A stretch of DNA of 64,000 nt from Halictus rubicundus (taxonomy: Eukaryota; Arthropoda; Insecta; Hymenoptera; Halictidae). Positions within the stretch are counted from its first letter, which is position 1, and the number at the start of each line of letters is the position of its first letter. This document shows, piece after piece, positions 49,185-61,836 of this stretch. The DNA is taken from assembly GCF_050948215.1 (NCBI RefSeq), contig NC_135152.1:3134310-3198309 (forward strand), written 5' to 3'. The position numbers were made by a program, and so were the translations under genes. Below the pieces are notes generated by a model. It did no database searches. It saw nothing but the letters and a program-made list of their open reading frames with translations, and was not told the DNA's origin.

Positions 49185-51892
49185 TTCTACGCAATCGGTT
49201 TCTTGGGCTCGACCGTGACAAGTCGAGAAACGGAAATCGAGCGAAACGGTAATCAACGTCGACGAGCTCGGCCGCTTCCACGGAAGGAGATAGCGCGGTT
49301 ATCAGCCGATCCGACCACGCGATAAGAGAATAAGAGAATCAGAGAATCAGAGAACGCCTCGCTCGTCCGCGTTTCCTTTTTCTTTTCTGGCCCGGACGGT
49401 CGTGACTTCCTGAAATTGACACGCGCGATTAAGAGTTTAATATTTCATTTCCTGAAACGAACACGCGGCAGATTAACAGCCTAATAATCTACTTCCTCGA
49501 CGCGACGGATCGCCTTACCGGATCGCGACGAGTCCGCTTTGCTCGGCGATCAACGAGCGAAGCGTTTCGATTGAAACACGATCGAACATCGCCGAATTTT
49601 TGCTCACGCCCGCGAAACGAACACCGAAAACCGGAAACGGTTCGTAATCGGAGACCACGGCGTGTTTCCTGTTTGATTTCGCGGAACTCGAGACTTCCGT
49701 GTCGGTTCCGATCGCCGGAAAATCCGACGGAAATTTCTATTCGCCTATCTGTTGCCAGCCGATCCTCGGAAACCGCGCGATCTCAATGAACACGCAAACC
49801 TTCGGGAAAACAAATTACGCAATGGTTTTCATAGGCGGCACGTAATACATACAGCCGTAGTACGTAATAACCGAAGAACGAGTTGTACTATCGACAAGCT
49901 ATTACTAACAGTTCCGGCATTACTCGCCAATTGGAAAATCCTATTCGCGATTGATCGTTTGTGCTCGGGGCGTCGGTTTTAGGGAAGATTCGCGTTGAAA
50001 TCGGCAGCAACGGGACCACGCCCTCTCGGGGCACCGCACGAGGACAGAGAGAAAGCGAGAGAACGGAAACATTGATAGACACCGATAAGAGATTCTTCTA
50101 TTCTCTAGAAATCAGACGAGGGCGAGGACGGATAACGCGCAGGCACGGCCTCGAAGAAGCTCGGATCGATGGTTCGCTTGACACAAAATTTGTCGATGGG
50201 AGAGAGGGAGAGAGGAAATTCCAGGTGACCGGCACAGGAAGCAGGACATTTTCCACGAAAAGCGAGCGCTACGTGGTCACGATTCACGATTCACGATTGC
50301 CGCATCGCCGCCTCGTCGCTTCGCCGCTTGCGAGGTCATCATTCCCATCGCTAACGCACACGCAGCCACGTGCGTCGCGTATGGACGCGCGAGGACAACC
50401 TGCAGATGCATGAATGACTCGAAATGACGTGTGTTCATTGAGCGCGGCTCGGCGTGCCGACTTGCTGCTCTCGGTTGCTCCCAGCAAGGACACGACATAT
50501 TTTCTGACTCGCGTAGGAAAAGATTCGAACCGACGCGACGCGACAGATCGCGGCACCTTTTCTTTTCACCGCGGCCCCTCATTTCTGTTCCAACGAGAAA
50601 AATCTCGCTTACGGTACCATAAATACCTTCCGTGGAATATTCGATAATCTTTTGCCAGTTTATCATCGACTCGAAGGGGACACTCGTCGTCGAATCGGAA
50701 CGAGAACGCGCCTCGACTCGGTTACAGGACTCGTTTCGTTCCTCTCGTTCCGTGTCCACAGAACCGAATAAGGCTAAAGTGAAATTCCTTTCGCTCGGCT
50801 CCTTATCCGAGGATTAATTTTACAACATCGGACCGGAAGTTGTGTAATGGGCCGAGTGGCAGCCGACGCGCTAAAGTAGAACTACCTGTGAATTACCGTC
50901 CGCCTTCGTAACGAAGTAACATTACCGGCGAACCAGGATGCAGGCCCGTTCGAAGTCCAAGGAATAATCTTTTCCATTACATTCGGCATCTCGTTCTCCG
51001 TGCACACCGTGGTACGTGGGCGTATAAAAATAAAAATCGCTGAATACTCAACGGGGCTAACCGTCGCAAGGTGGATGGTTTCGAGTCGTACAAATCGCAG
51101 TCCACGGAATTCGCGATAGGACGGTTCGGAAGAATCCAACTATGATGTATCACAGCGACGATCGTTCATGATCGACTTGTTCGTATCGGCTGCTCGTTTC
51201 AACCCTTTAACAAGTATGACCGGGAAAGTATCGATGACTCGGGAGAGCAGTGGTATCGGTGAGTGGACGGTAGAGGGACGAAGAGGATCGTTAAGCCGGG
51301 GAGAGGGGAATCGGCGGAAACGAGCATGTGTGCGCTCGTGCAAGCTGGCACGGCACGGCCACGTAGAAAAGCGTACGAGCGAATGTGCGTGTGTGGCGAT
51401 GGCGGGCGCATCGGTAAACCGATTAAACGATTTACATAAGAGGCGGCGGGACGGAGGAAGCTACTACAGTCGAAAACACGGGTAGATTCGGTGGAAACGG
51501 GCCTCGGGATCGTCTACGGGAAGAGAGAAGAAGAGAGATCTCGCAACGAACCCGCAACCAGTCCGGGGAACGGAAGAAAAGGAACGCAGCGAGCGCATCG
51601 TGGTCGCCACCGATGCATTTCCTGTGAATGTGCGCGCGCGTGAATGCGAACGCGAACCCGAGGCTCCGAGCTCTCGTGGCCGCGCGCTCGTCCGCGAAAC
51701 GACGATGCAGCCTTGTTTCGAGCCACGTCGCTAATTATATTTCAAATTTACCGATCTGCTGCCGAGAGAAGGAAGCGGAACAGTTATACCTACCATTAAA
51801 AAGTTAATGAGACATGGTATCTCACCGGGGAATTTTAAGTATTCCGGATTCGGCGGTCGTACTTCGCTTGCCTTCCGGTATTTCATCGCGGC

Positions 51893-51969
51893 GAAGGCGA
51901 AGGCGAAGGCGAAGGCGATGGCTGAAGGCGAAGGCGAATGGTGAAGGCGAAGGCGAAGGCGAAGGCGAA
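51893..51969. repeat. (GAAGGC)n hexamer minisatellite
   Basis: About a dozen GCGAAG-type hexamers with point variants (GATGGC, GAATGG). It creates repetitive open frames on both strands, which I do not call as genes. Confidence 0.85.
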
Positions 51970-52922
51970 CGCGAAGGCAAGCACGTTGCCGCAGTCTTAC
52001 GTACACGGTGGCCCGGAAAGCGGGATCCACGACCGGCTGGGAAAATTCGCGAGTACCTACCGTTTTTCCCGGGGAAACGTGCGCGCGTCGCGCACGAATC
52101 TCAACGCCGGCACGCGCAGAACCGATCACACGATCATCGGAAACGTGGCCGTCGGTCTGCAACCGAATCGCGCTCTACTTTCTAGAATCGCTGCAATTTC
52201 GCCGAGCTCGCTTCGCCTCGCTGTCGCAGCCTGGTAATTATCAACGAAAACACGTTTCAGTCGTGATCGCGCTTCGCACTCGTGGCAGACACGCTGGAAA
52301 TTAACGCGTTCGCCGCCGCTGTCCAGCCGTCCCGACACCACGCTTCGTAGTCGCGACATTTTATCGAACGCGGAGCATCCTTTTTAGGAATCACCGGAAG
52401 TCGTACCTCCCTCCCCCACCCTCCTATCCATCCCCGACTTCGCGTTTTATCGCAGCATGCGGCGGCTAACGTTTAGTCCCACTGAATTCTCGTAGAGCTG
52501 GTTTTCGAGCGTATTACGTTTAATGGACTATAATTTTGTAGTTGCGCCAGGACTTTGATATCGTTAAATAGTGCAAAGGATCGGGAGCGCGAGCAGCTCG
52601 AGCCGTCACCGTCACCGTCGCCGTCATGTTCAAGAAAGAAAAGACTCGTGACACTCGTCGCGAGGCGGCGAAAACAAAAACAGGAAGAAGGTTACGCTGA
52701 TACACTCTCGAGTGCAAGCGTCTGGCCAGTCTCGTTTCTTTTCTTGTGAAACTCTCGTAGTCTTTATTTTGATCGTGATAATTCGCTCGATTATCTTATA
52801 CAAAGTGGGTACATATACAAAACACATTCGAGGCTCGCGTCTATATATATCTATATATATTCGTTCTCTATTTCTCTTTCCGTAACGACGCGATGGAATT
52901 CTACTAATTTTTTAAGTGGACA

Positions 52923-52924
<2 letters not shown>

Positions 52925-52961
<37 letters not shown>
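52925..52961. repeat. (CT)n microsatellite
   Basis: CT tract of about 37 bp, followed by further CT-rich sequence to about 53110. Confidence 0.85.
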
Positions 52962-52965
<4 letters not shown>

Positions 52966-55823
52966 CACTGTCGCATTCTCTCTCTTTCTCTCTCACTTTT
53001 TCGCGCATTCATTCGTTATCTTCGTTCTGTTCGAGTATCTACATCTACGCTTCCCTTTCTCTCCTCCCGTTCTCCGTCTCTCTCTATCTCTCTCTCTCTC
53101 TTTCTCTCGCGCTTTCTCTCTTTCTCGTTCGCTCGCTCGCACGTGGGCTCTCGACGACGACGCGACGACGAAACCGGAAACACGTCGGAGACTTTATGCG
53201 AGCCACGCATCTGCTTCCACGAAGCGATCCTGGGCCGAGCGCCGACGCCCGGACGAGTTTGTCCGCCGTGGCTCGAACCGCCACGCGTCATCCCGGAAAA
53301 TTCGAACGCATTCGTCCCGCTCGGATCTGTTTAATTCGGTGTCGGACGATCCGCTCTCCGATGCAGCGTGTTTTCAGAACTCGCGAGCGAGCGCTGAAAG
53401 TTCCTCGCGACCACGGTCGGCTTCGCGAACGAAAGGGTTATCGATCGCGATTGCTGCTTCGCGTTGTCGCGCTGTTCACCGAGGAGACACGTCCGCGATC
53501 TCGGCGCGAGTTACCACCATTTCCTCGGTTTTCTCGCCGAGCCGGCTAACCCGGACAGGTACCTGAGAGTGCTGCGAGCAGCGGCGCGTCTCACGCAGGA
53601 ACTCGAGACACCTGCGATCTGGGACACCGATAACACAGGTGTCGGAGGCTCCTGGCTCGTCCTGTCTAGTCCTGTCTCGTCGTGGCTCGTCGTGGCTCGT
53701 CCTGGTTCCCAAGACCGAGCCCGCTCGCTACCCTCGTGCGACATTCTCCGCATTTTACGAAAGCTCAGAGAACTTTCGGAGCTCGAAAGAGTTCGTCCTC
53801 GAGACGAGATCGTGCGCGGTAGCGTAAAGGATCAACGAGGTGCGTTCGGTTTTGTTTCTCTCTGCAGAGCTCGAATCAAACTTGAAATATTGTCAACAAA
53901 TGTCTGCTCGATTGTAGTTTCTGTAAATTGGTCCGTAGAAATCTATATTTGCGTAAACATCTGCAGTGTCCGATTATCGCGCAGGACTATCGAAGCGGCT
54001 ACGATAAAACAAAAAACCTCCACCGTGTTCCAGATTCGTCGAAGCGTGTTTAAACCGTAGGATCGAGCCTCGAGCATTCCTCCAAGGAAAATTCAACCGT
54101 ACCGATGTGTTTTGATGTACTCCAACCTGCGACGCGTACAGAGATCTCTTTCGTTTCAGCACTCTGGCGTTAGAAAAATCTCTGAAACTTCTCGCGTTCT
54201 AACGTCACGCTCCGTGTAGCGAACAGGATGTCCACGAACGATCGATAATAACATACGGTACAAGAAGACTTTAGCGAAAACAAATTCTTGTTCGATCTTT
54301 CGGCAGACCGTGTAAAATGCGTGATGCTTATTCGGACACAGCGATCGTGCACGGACACCCTGTACATAGAATCGCTTCGTACGATGACGGAAAGTTTCAT
54401 AGAAATCGTGGTGCTCGAGCTCGTGGCCTGTCCACGTTGAAGCACTGCGAAGCTCTGGAAGCGCTGTCGACCGAAAGCTGCTCTTTGCTCCCGCGATTCC
54501 GTTTAAGTCTCAGGCGTGGCGATTAGAAAAAATAATTCTTCGACGAGGTATCGGCATCGTTGATCGAGGTGGAACAACGGGCGGGCCGGTTTTGTCGTCG
54601 ATTCCTTCGTCCGAAATTCCCGCGGACAATTTTACGCGTGTTCGTTTCTTCTTATTTTAATATTATTTCAATTAATTTTCTTTCCTCGATCGTCGCTTCA
54701 GAGATCAATTTGAAAGTCTACTCAAGAGACCAACCGGGACCTGACAGTACCCGAACAATTGCAACTGCAACGAACTTGGATCAACGCGGCGTTTTTTCAA
54801 TTTGGATCAGGACCGAACACGGGGCTGGTAGATCGACGCCGTCGGTCGTGGTATCGATAAAAGCTCTTCGAGGACTCGACGGCCCCTTGTAGAGTTCTGG
54901 GGAGATGGCATGGTTGCACCGGAAGACGATTTCATAAATTTTCGCGCGGCTAAGAAAAACGAGCTTGGGCTCCGGCATGAACGCGACGGGTAAACCGGTT
55001 CTAATCGTGGAGCTCGGGGTTTGCGAGTCGCTTCGAAAGAATCGGGATTCTGTGGCGAACGAACGGACGAAGGAACTCGACGAAAAGGGATGGGACAACG
55101 AGTCGAGAGCGCCGGTTTGTCGAGTCGCGTCCACGGGTCGTTCGCCCTGGCCGAATACCCGCGGAACAATGATACCGCGACTAATGCGTGTACCAATTAA
55201 AATGACCAATCAACGCGTACCTTGGTTTACCTCGGGGCGAGCAGATCCGCAGAACGGATGCGCATCGACTAATTACCGATGACGGAACGATCCGTATATT
55301 CGTTCCTCCCGGTTCCTTTTCACGGCTTCTAGGCGTATACGGTTGTGGTTACGGGCACGCGTGCGCGCGTGTGTTCACGACCGCTTCGACCGTCTCGATC
55401 GAGCTAACCGTAACACGATTGTAGTCGAAATATTAAAAGGAAAAGCATACTAATAAAACGATTGTTTGTGCTATTCTCGAATCGAACGGATTTTCTGTCG
55501 TTATGCGCGCGCCATTGAGGAAAATAATCCGAGATAGACGAGAACCGTCCATTTCGGGGGATCAATCGCGGGGCGAAGCACTCGCGCGCGATCGATCGGC
55601 GGATATCAAAGACAAACGACACAGAGATCAGAAAGTTCGACGTATATATTACAATTCGGGGAAACGATCGACAACAACGATCGGACACGGATCCAAGGAG
55701 GTTCGCGGGGGCTTGTGTCGTTTGCGGATCGCGGATCGTGGACCACCTCGCCGAGGTTCCGTCTGGTGGCCGATCAATCCACCGCACCGGTGTATCCTCA
55801 AGGTACCCACGCGACAACCGATC

Positions 55824-55931
55824 CTAGAGTATCTGGAAGAGCTTCTTCAGTTCCACCATCAGCTGCCAATCTGTTTTCACCAGGTCGTCCCGGAAGTACT
55901 CCTTGCACGCGTCTATGCTCTGTCTGCTGAT
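55824..55931 (-). CDS. eIF5B: eIF5B, last coding exon (C terminus)
   Basis: eIF5B is the cytosolic GTPase that joins the 60S subunit to the 48S initiation complex and releases at the end of initiation. This exon encodes the last 35 residues of domain IV: ISRQSIDACKEYFRDDL, then VKTDWQLMVELKKLFQIL and TAG (55824-55826). SRQSID, DWQL and VELKK are strongly conserved in animal eIF5B, and the C-terminal helix is the contact point for eIF1A. The exon starts after GTTACAG (acceptor at 55932-55938, read on the minus strand) in phase 0, matching the phase-0 donor at 63143. Its length and ending agree with the family C terminus. No AATAAA hexamer was seen in the next few hundred bases, so the 3' UTR end is not located. 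Confidence 0.96.
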   Translation of the reverse strand: MSRQSIDACKEYFRDDLVKTDWQLMVELKKLFQIL

Positions 55932-56271
55932 CTGTAACAGGACAACAAAAATCATGGAACAACGTCTCTTTCGGTACTCGGACAGCCGTCTACCGGCAGA
56001 AGGATCGAGATCACGATCGCTTTCACGCTTTCACGCTTTCACGTTCGGACTGTGTCAGAGATCGTAGGTGTCGTCGGTTAGGGATGGGATTAAGTTCGAT
56101 GTGCACTTACGAATTCAAGTCAATTTCGGTGATCGTGCTTCGTTCTACAGGTCTCGATCGCTACTCGAACACAAAAAAGTTTAAACGGTGTGCTTTCTGT
56201 GTAATCATTTGTACACAAGCTGGTTTCGAATTCTAGAACGAGTGCCTGTTGGTTCGAAAACGTACTAGTAA

Positions 56272-56755
56272 TAGGGGTGTACGAGAAATTTTTTCGGATT
56301 CGGGACGGGCACCCGACAATTTCGGGATTCTCGAAAAAGTCGGAATTCACGTATTTATCGGCATTCCCGAAAAAAGTCGGGATTCCCCAAAGAATCGTGA
56401 TTTCCGAAAATTCCGAGAACCCACTAACCATTTATATTCGTTTTAATGAATACATTCATGATTTTGGACTTTTTTATTGTAGGTGTTTTCGCCAAATTAT
56501 GTTATTTTACTTTTTACTTATTTAATTAATTATTATAAATGTATACAATTCGGAATATATGGAATAAGAATGGGGCAGAAATAAATAATAAGTATGATTA
56601 TTTATTGTAAATTGAAAGATTGCTGTCCATCACGAATTATTTTCAAGAGTGTCATATGTTATATTCTCGAAATTTTCGGCAAACCCGATTCTTTTGGGAA
56701 TCTCGAAATTTTCGGGAACCCAACTCGCCCCGACCATCGCTCTCGCACACCCCTA
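56272..56755. mobile_element. hAT-type MITE with 8-bp target duplication
   Basis: A 484-bp AT-rich element begins TAGGGGTGTACGAGA and ends TCTCGCACACCCCTA, an inverted repeat with one mismatch in 15. Flanking 8-mers are ACTAGTAA (56264-56271) and ACTAGTAT (56756-56763), a 7/8 match and the hAT duplication length. The interior repeats short motifs of TTCGGGAATTC and TCTCGAAATT type. Non-coding. Confidence 0.85.
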
Positions 56756-56770
56756 ACTAGTATGTATAGA

Positions 56771-57427
56771 TAGTGACTCCCACTAATATTCGGACGCTTT
56801 TAAAAATCGCATATCTTTGCCAATATTGAACTACTGGAATTTTTTTGAGAAGTTAGAACAATTAGATCTCTACATAACGTGAAAAATGTTTGATTAAAAT
56901 TGCAATTGGTCGAAATTACAAAGAAAGTACTAAAAGCTGTATTTTAAAACAATTTTATGCGGCCTCGTATTAAAAATTTAAAAAGTATGTTTTGTAGATC
57001 TGTATCAGTTACACATCTTCTGAATATTTCATCTAAATCGGTCAACGTTCCAATAAGCTACAAACGTTTAACGATGAAAGGTTAAGGTTGAAAGTCGCAG
57101 AATTTTGGCCTTGTCAGGGAATTTCGCCCTTATGTGATCATTTTGAAGCATCTACAGCTCATTGCAACGTTGACCGATTTCGATGAAATTCAATACAAAT
57201 CGTACTTTCTGAATTTTCAATGTAAATCCACATAAAAAAGTTTCAAAATACAACTTTTAGTATTTTCTCTGCAATTTCGACCAATTGCAATTTTTGTGAA
57301 AACTTTTTTTCACTTTATGTAGCAACCAATGGTGCTAACTTCTTTTTAAAAAATCCAAGTCGTATGATCCAATATTAACAAAGATATACGATTATTAAAA
57401 GCATCAGAATATTAATGGGAGTCATTG
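56771..57427. mobile_element. Tc1-type MITE, about 657 bp, long inverted-repeat arms
   Basis: The left end GTGACTCCCACTAATATTCG and the right end, which read inward is CAATGACTCCCATTAATATTC, are inverted repeats. Similarity continues inward over much of both arms (for example GATATACGATTA against AAAAATCGCATATCTTTGCC, and paired copies of a TTGCAATTGGTCGAAATT motif). TA lies outside the right end (57428-57429); the left TA appears mutated, so that border is good to a few bases. Its tip closely resembles the repeat core of the Tc1 element starting at 57663. Confidence 0.75.
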
Positions 57428-57662
57428 TAGTTCGAATCTTTTGTGACTACATTCCACGTGTCTACTCATGAAATTTTCAAATCTGCTCAGCCGGAGCATA
57501 CTTGGAAATACCACTTGCGTTCCTCAAAATATTTACAAAGAATTCGAACCTATCTTGATTCGGTACGAATCCGCTTGAAAGCGTTGATTTCCTTTTTCCG
57601 AAGCGCTCACGAAACATTCGAAACTGTTCAGCTGGATTCGAAACCTATTTCTAATGTATGTA

Positions 57663-59303
57663 CAGTGGCTCACGAAAGTATTCGAACGCTTACGTTTACA
57701 AGTTTTATTGAATAAAATAAGATGTACTAAACTAATCTGTATAGAACAATTTGGTATCTGTAGTAAGGGGGAAATCTCAAGATTGTGTCAGTAAAATTTG
57801 AAAAGGATTCAACAGCGTAGGCAGAAGTTATGATATATTTATTAGAAACACGCGTAATAAGTGACTCACAAAAGTATTCGAACGCTGTAACGCTGTTGAT
57901 ATGTTTTCATCTTTTTTAGAAAGGAATGTACACATTACTACTAAATGAAAACATTGGTACGTTCAGTTGATGTTAAGGCATCGTTTCCGTAACAGCAACG
58001 TAGAACTGTGCACAATAGTAGTTTAAATGAAGACTAAATAGTCAGAAACACAAAAGTGTGAAAGAGAAATGATACTTCGATTGCATAAGGATGGAAAATC
58101 ATATAACGAGATTGCAGAAATTATAAACAGAATACAGTCTACAATACACTATATTATTCAAAAATCAAAAAATGAAGGAACAACTGCGAACAATCCTCGA
58201 TCAGGTCGACGAAAGAAATTAACTGAAAGAGAACAGAAAATTATCATTCGCGAAATAAAAAAGATCCTACTATATCCGCTCCTAAACTCACAAATATGGC
58301 AGCTGATATGTTTCATAAAGAAGTTCATCCCGAATGATGTCGACGAATCTTACGAAATAATGATTTTCATGGCAGTGTACCACGAAAGAAGCCATATATT
58401 AATGCGGTAAATCGAAAAAAAGACTGGCTTTTGCAAAAGCATATCTCAATAAAGATCATTTTTTCTGGGATAAAGTCATCTTTTCGGATGAGTCTAAATT
58501 TAACATCTTTGCCTCAGATGGTCAAAATTATATTTCGAGAAAACCAAATACGGAATTGGAAATTAAAAATGTACACCAAACAGTGAAACACGGAGGTGGA
58601 TCGGTTATGGTGTGGGGTGCATGGCAGCAAGTGGTACCGGAAATTTGGTATTCATTGATGGAATACTCGATAAATATAAGTATTTAAATATTTTAAGGAA
58701 CAACCTTAATGAAAGTGCCCGTAAATTAGGATTATTGGAAGACTTCCACTTCCAACAAGATAACAATCCCAAGCATACTGCAGGAATTGTGAAAGAATGG
58801 ATCATATGTAACACACCACATATGTTAACTACTCCACCGCAAAGTCCAGACATAAATCCAATTGAAAAGTTATGAGCTGAAATCGGAAAAAGATTAAATA
58901 AATATCAAATAACTTCAAAGGAGGTATTGAAACAAAAAATCATAGAAGTATAGAATTCCATTGAGTGTACTTTTACAAAATCATTGATTTATAGTATAGA
59001 ACGTCGATTGAGACACATTGTTATACTGCGAAAGGTGGTCCAACAAAATATTAACATTAAATAATGTAATAATATATGTAGCGTTCGAATATTTTTGTGA
59101 GTCACGTATTATGCGTGTTTCTAATAAATATATCATAACTTCTGCCTACGTTGTTGAATCCTTTTCAAATTTTACTGACATAATCTTGAGACTTCCCCCT
59201 TACTATAGATACCAAATTGTTCTATACAGATTAGTTTAGTACATCTTATTTTATTCATTAAAATTTGTAAACGTAAGCGTTCGAATACTTTCGTGAGCCA
59301 CTG
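57663..59303 (+). mobile_element. Tc1-like element, 1641 bp, 224-bp inverted repeats with IR/DR layout
   Basis: Flanked by TA (57661-57662 and 59304-59305). Both ends are 224-bp inverted repeats (57663-57886 and 59080-59303), nearly identical. Each arm carries two copies of one motif: an outer GTGGCTCACGAAAGTATTCG and an inner GTGACTCACAAAAGTATTCG about 195 bp apart. That is the IR/DR arrangement known from Sleeping Beauty-like Tc1 elements, where each direct repeat is a transposase-binding site. A decayed transposase lies between the arms. Borders are exact. Confidence 0.94.
58069..58998 (+). pseudogene. Tc1-family transposase pseudogene (DD34E) of the 57663-59303 element
   Basis: The ATG at 58069 opens a helix-turn-helix (MILRLHKDGKSYNEIAEIIN), then SGRRKKLTEREQ and the start of the second DNA-binding half. 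The frame shifts in an A-run near 58255-58262 and continues as KDPTISAPKLTNMAADMFHK with a TGA soon after (about 58337-58339). The first catalytic Asp is in VIFSDESKFNIF; GGGSVMVWG follows, and a one-base change near 58617 shifts frame into CMAASGTGNLVFIDG. The segment QQDNNPKHTA...SPDINPIEKL supplies the second Asp and the Glu with 34 residues between them. Two more stops lie in the C-terminal part. All three catalytic residues persist, but the frame is broken at least twice and interrupted by three stops, so no active enzyme is made. The end coordinate is approximate. Confidence 0.9.
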
Positions 59304-61836
59304 TATATTCGATGTCAACAGTCTCGTTAGGATCTGTTAGCTCGCCTTAAGATCCCTATCGCAGGCTACAACGATTTCCCAGAACCTATGGAAAATGTGT
59401 ATCTATCGCTTGTCCACGTATACGCCAATTTACTCTAACGGTGAAACATTGGTCACGGAATATCTAGCACATGGAGGACGCGCCTGTGGACTGGCAGAAA
59501 CGAGCAGATTGGTCGTTTGGACGCCGGAGTTAATCGGAGAGCCGAGACAAATGTATCGCGGTTGCGAAAGCAACGAAGAATTGTAGGCGGATCTGGACAG
59601 GGCCGGTTCGCGAAATTTCACGGACAGAGGCGAGTCGTTGACGCGTCAGCTCTCGAGCTCGCTCGCGTACATCGATCGTCGTCGTTGTCGTCGTCGTCGT
59701 TGTTGTCCTCCTCGTCTAGGAATAATTTCCTTGAATCGGTTTTTGCGAGGACAGGCGCATGCTCGCGCACACGGTCCATTCACTAACGTAACGCTTTACA
59801 ACTGTTTCCGCCCCCACTCCCGGCCGGAAGTCCCGTTTCATTCATGGATCGGTCACAATGGTGGTTTTACGCGGCTATTGAGGACGCCTGCCTCCCGCCA
59901 CGCCCCTGCTACTTCTCCCTCTCCTCTCCTCTCTGTATCTTTCTCTCTCTTTCCTTTTCCTCCACGTTCCCTTCCTCCTAGCCTTTCCCCCCCCCCCTCT
60001 CTCTCACTCAGGCGCGCACACACGCATAGAGCAGCTTCACACATCTCTAGCTCCATATAATTCTTTGTCTCTCGCCTCTCTTCCTCTCGATCACTTCTGG
60101 CCATCTTTTTCCGACTGTCTGTCTCCGCGCGTCTCTCTCTCTTTCTCTCTCTCTCGTCGCTCGGTTCTCTATTTGCGCAACATTGCACGACCATCGAAAG
60201 GTCCTCCTCGTCGAAATGCTGCCAGACGCTTCGCTATAGCCGACGTTCAGGGTTCGATACACCTCGGCCGCTATAGCCTGTTTTTCTTTTCGAAAGCTGC
60301 ACGAACGATCGTAATATGCAGCTAGACTACGAATCTCGCGTTTATACTCTTCGCTTCTCTGGAATGCAAAGACAACTTCCCGATGGAAGAAACAATATTT
60401 TCACGTTTCGAATAAGTTCGAATAAACTCGTTTCTCGTAAAGAATTCCATCCGGAGGCGTGACTCTTCCCTGGAAAAACAGACTACCAGCCACCGAAGTG
60501 TCCCAAAAGGCGGACCTTGTTGACCTCTAAGCGCCTCCGAATATTCTTCCGCCGTGTCACCTAAAATTAGCCAAGCACCGCGGTGTTCGGGCCCGAGAGC
60601 TATCCGAATCCCGAACCGATGCTTCCTTTTCCCTTCCTCCGCGGAAGTACCGAATCACCTTAAATAGCCCGAATCCCAGAAAAGGGCGTTCTCCTCCTAG
60701 CCCTTTTAACCTCAGCGGTACGGCGAATCGAATGAATCTCAACAACGGAACTACTGTCGAAAGACGATCCGACGTTCGAAACTTCGGAAACATTCATGGG
60801 CAACAACGCTCGAAAATTTGGACGGCGAAGACAGTTGGTCCGGAAGTGACGCGTTGAATAGTGTAAATTTTGGATGCATCTTATGCTGGGAGACGGTATT
60901 AACGAGCGTTCTCGATGCACGGTAGTTCCAACGTCAAAGGACCGCTCTCCTCGATCGAGATCAAGCCGTCCGCTTGACGAACACCGAGCAGAAGCCTGCT
61001 CGCTCGAGAACAGTGACTGTCGTCTAAAGTTAGGCTAGCGGAAAGCCACGTCCCGGAATCCCTGAAGGAAGGGAAAGGAAAGGGTAAAGGAAAAGGAAAC
61101 GAGGGGTTTCGGGGGAGGAGTGACGCGGGCGTTCGCGGACTACGCGCGAAATCGTCGCTCCACAAATCATCGTGGGAACAAGGTGATTCCGGAGAATCGA
61201 TTCCACGAAGCAAACGGTAACGACGACTTCCGGTCCCAACGAGCCGAGCTGCGCCGGCACAGAAACCCGCCACACCGCCACCGCCACCGCGAGAGCGCAG
61301 ACCAATCGGTAGCGATGGATCGAAGCTCGATCCGACAACGTACAATTCCAAATTAGTCTCGTAGGAACGACGAACCGATTCCCCGAACGTTTCGATTAAT
61401 CAATTCTACAGGAAATAGAATGCGTTCGTTGTTGAATAAAAGAAAAATCGACCACGCTGAACGGTAGCTTATTTGTCCAAGGTCGAAGTTGAAACAATCC
61501 TGTAATCGATCAAACGAAACAATACCGAAACAACGTGTACACGGGATAATCGATCGACGCTCGAGCGTGTTCGCGAAACACTCGAACCCGTCTCTACCGA
61601 GCGGTGCAGCAACGAATAACTGGTCCCGCGATGTACGTGCAACACCGGAAAATGCAGATCGGCGCACCGAAGTCCGCGCCGAACGGAGCTAAACGCGAGC
61701 CGATCGGCCATCGGTGATTATCGCGCGATCGGATCGTTGATAATTGGAATTACCTCGAGCAATCGGTGCGAATGAGATCGTATTTCCTCTCCTAATAATT
61801 TTAACAAGTCGAAAACATCAGAGCAGTGTTTATTAA

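Larger units (their letters stand above)
40020..55823. other. Intergenic region: 5' side of sprouty and 3' side of eIF5B
   Basis: No gene recognised in 15.8 kb. The part nearest sprouty (40.2-45.0 kb) is dense in CT/GA, CTG, CTT, GTC and pentamer repeats and may contain the sprouty promoter and 5' UTR. GAGA-type tracts are common in arthropod promoters, but no core promoter can be identified by eye. From 45 to 55 kb the sequence is plain, with occasional microsatellites (47208-47239, 49144-49184, 51893-51969, 52925-52961). Long open frames at 41205-42086 (plus), 41169-41840 (minus) and 53464-54060 (plus) are repeat-driven or lack any recognisable domain. Confidence 0.55.

Noticed and set aside
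53464..54060. 198-codon plus-strand frame
   Set aside because: It includes short tandem GTCCTGTCTCGTCGTGG-type repeats and no recognisable domain; no support for an exon.
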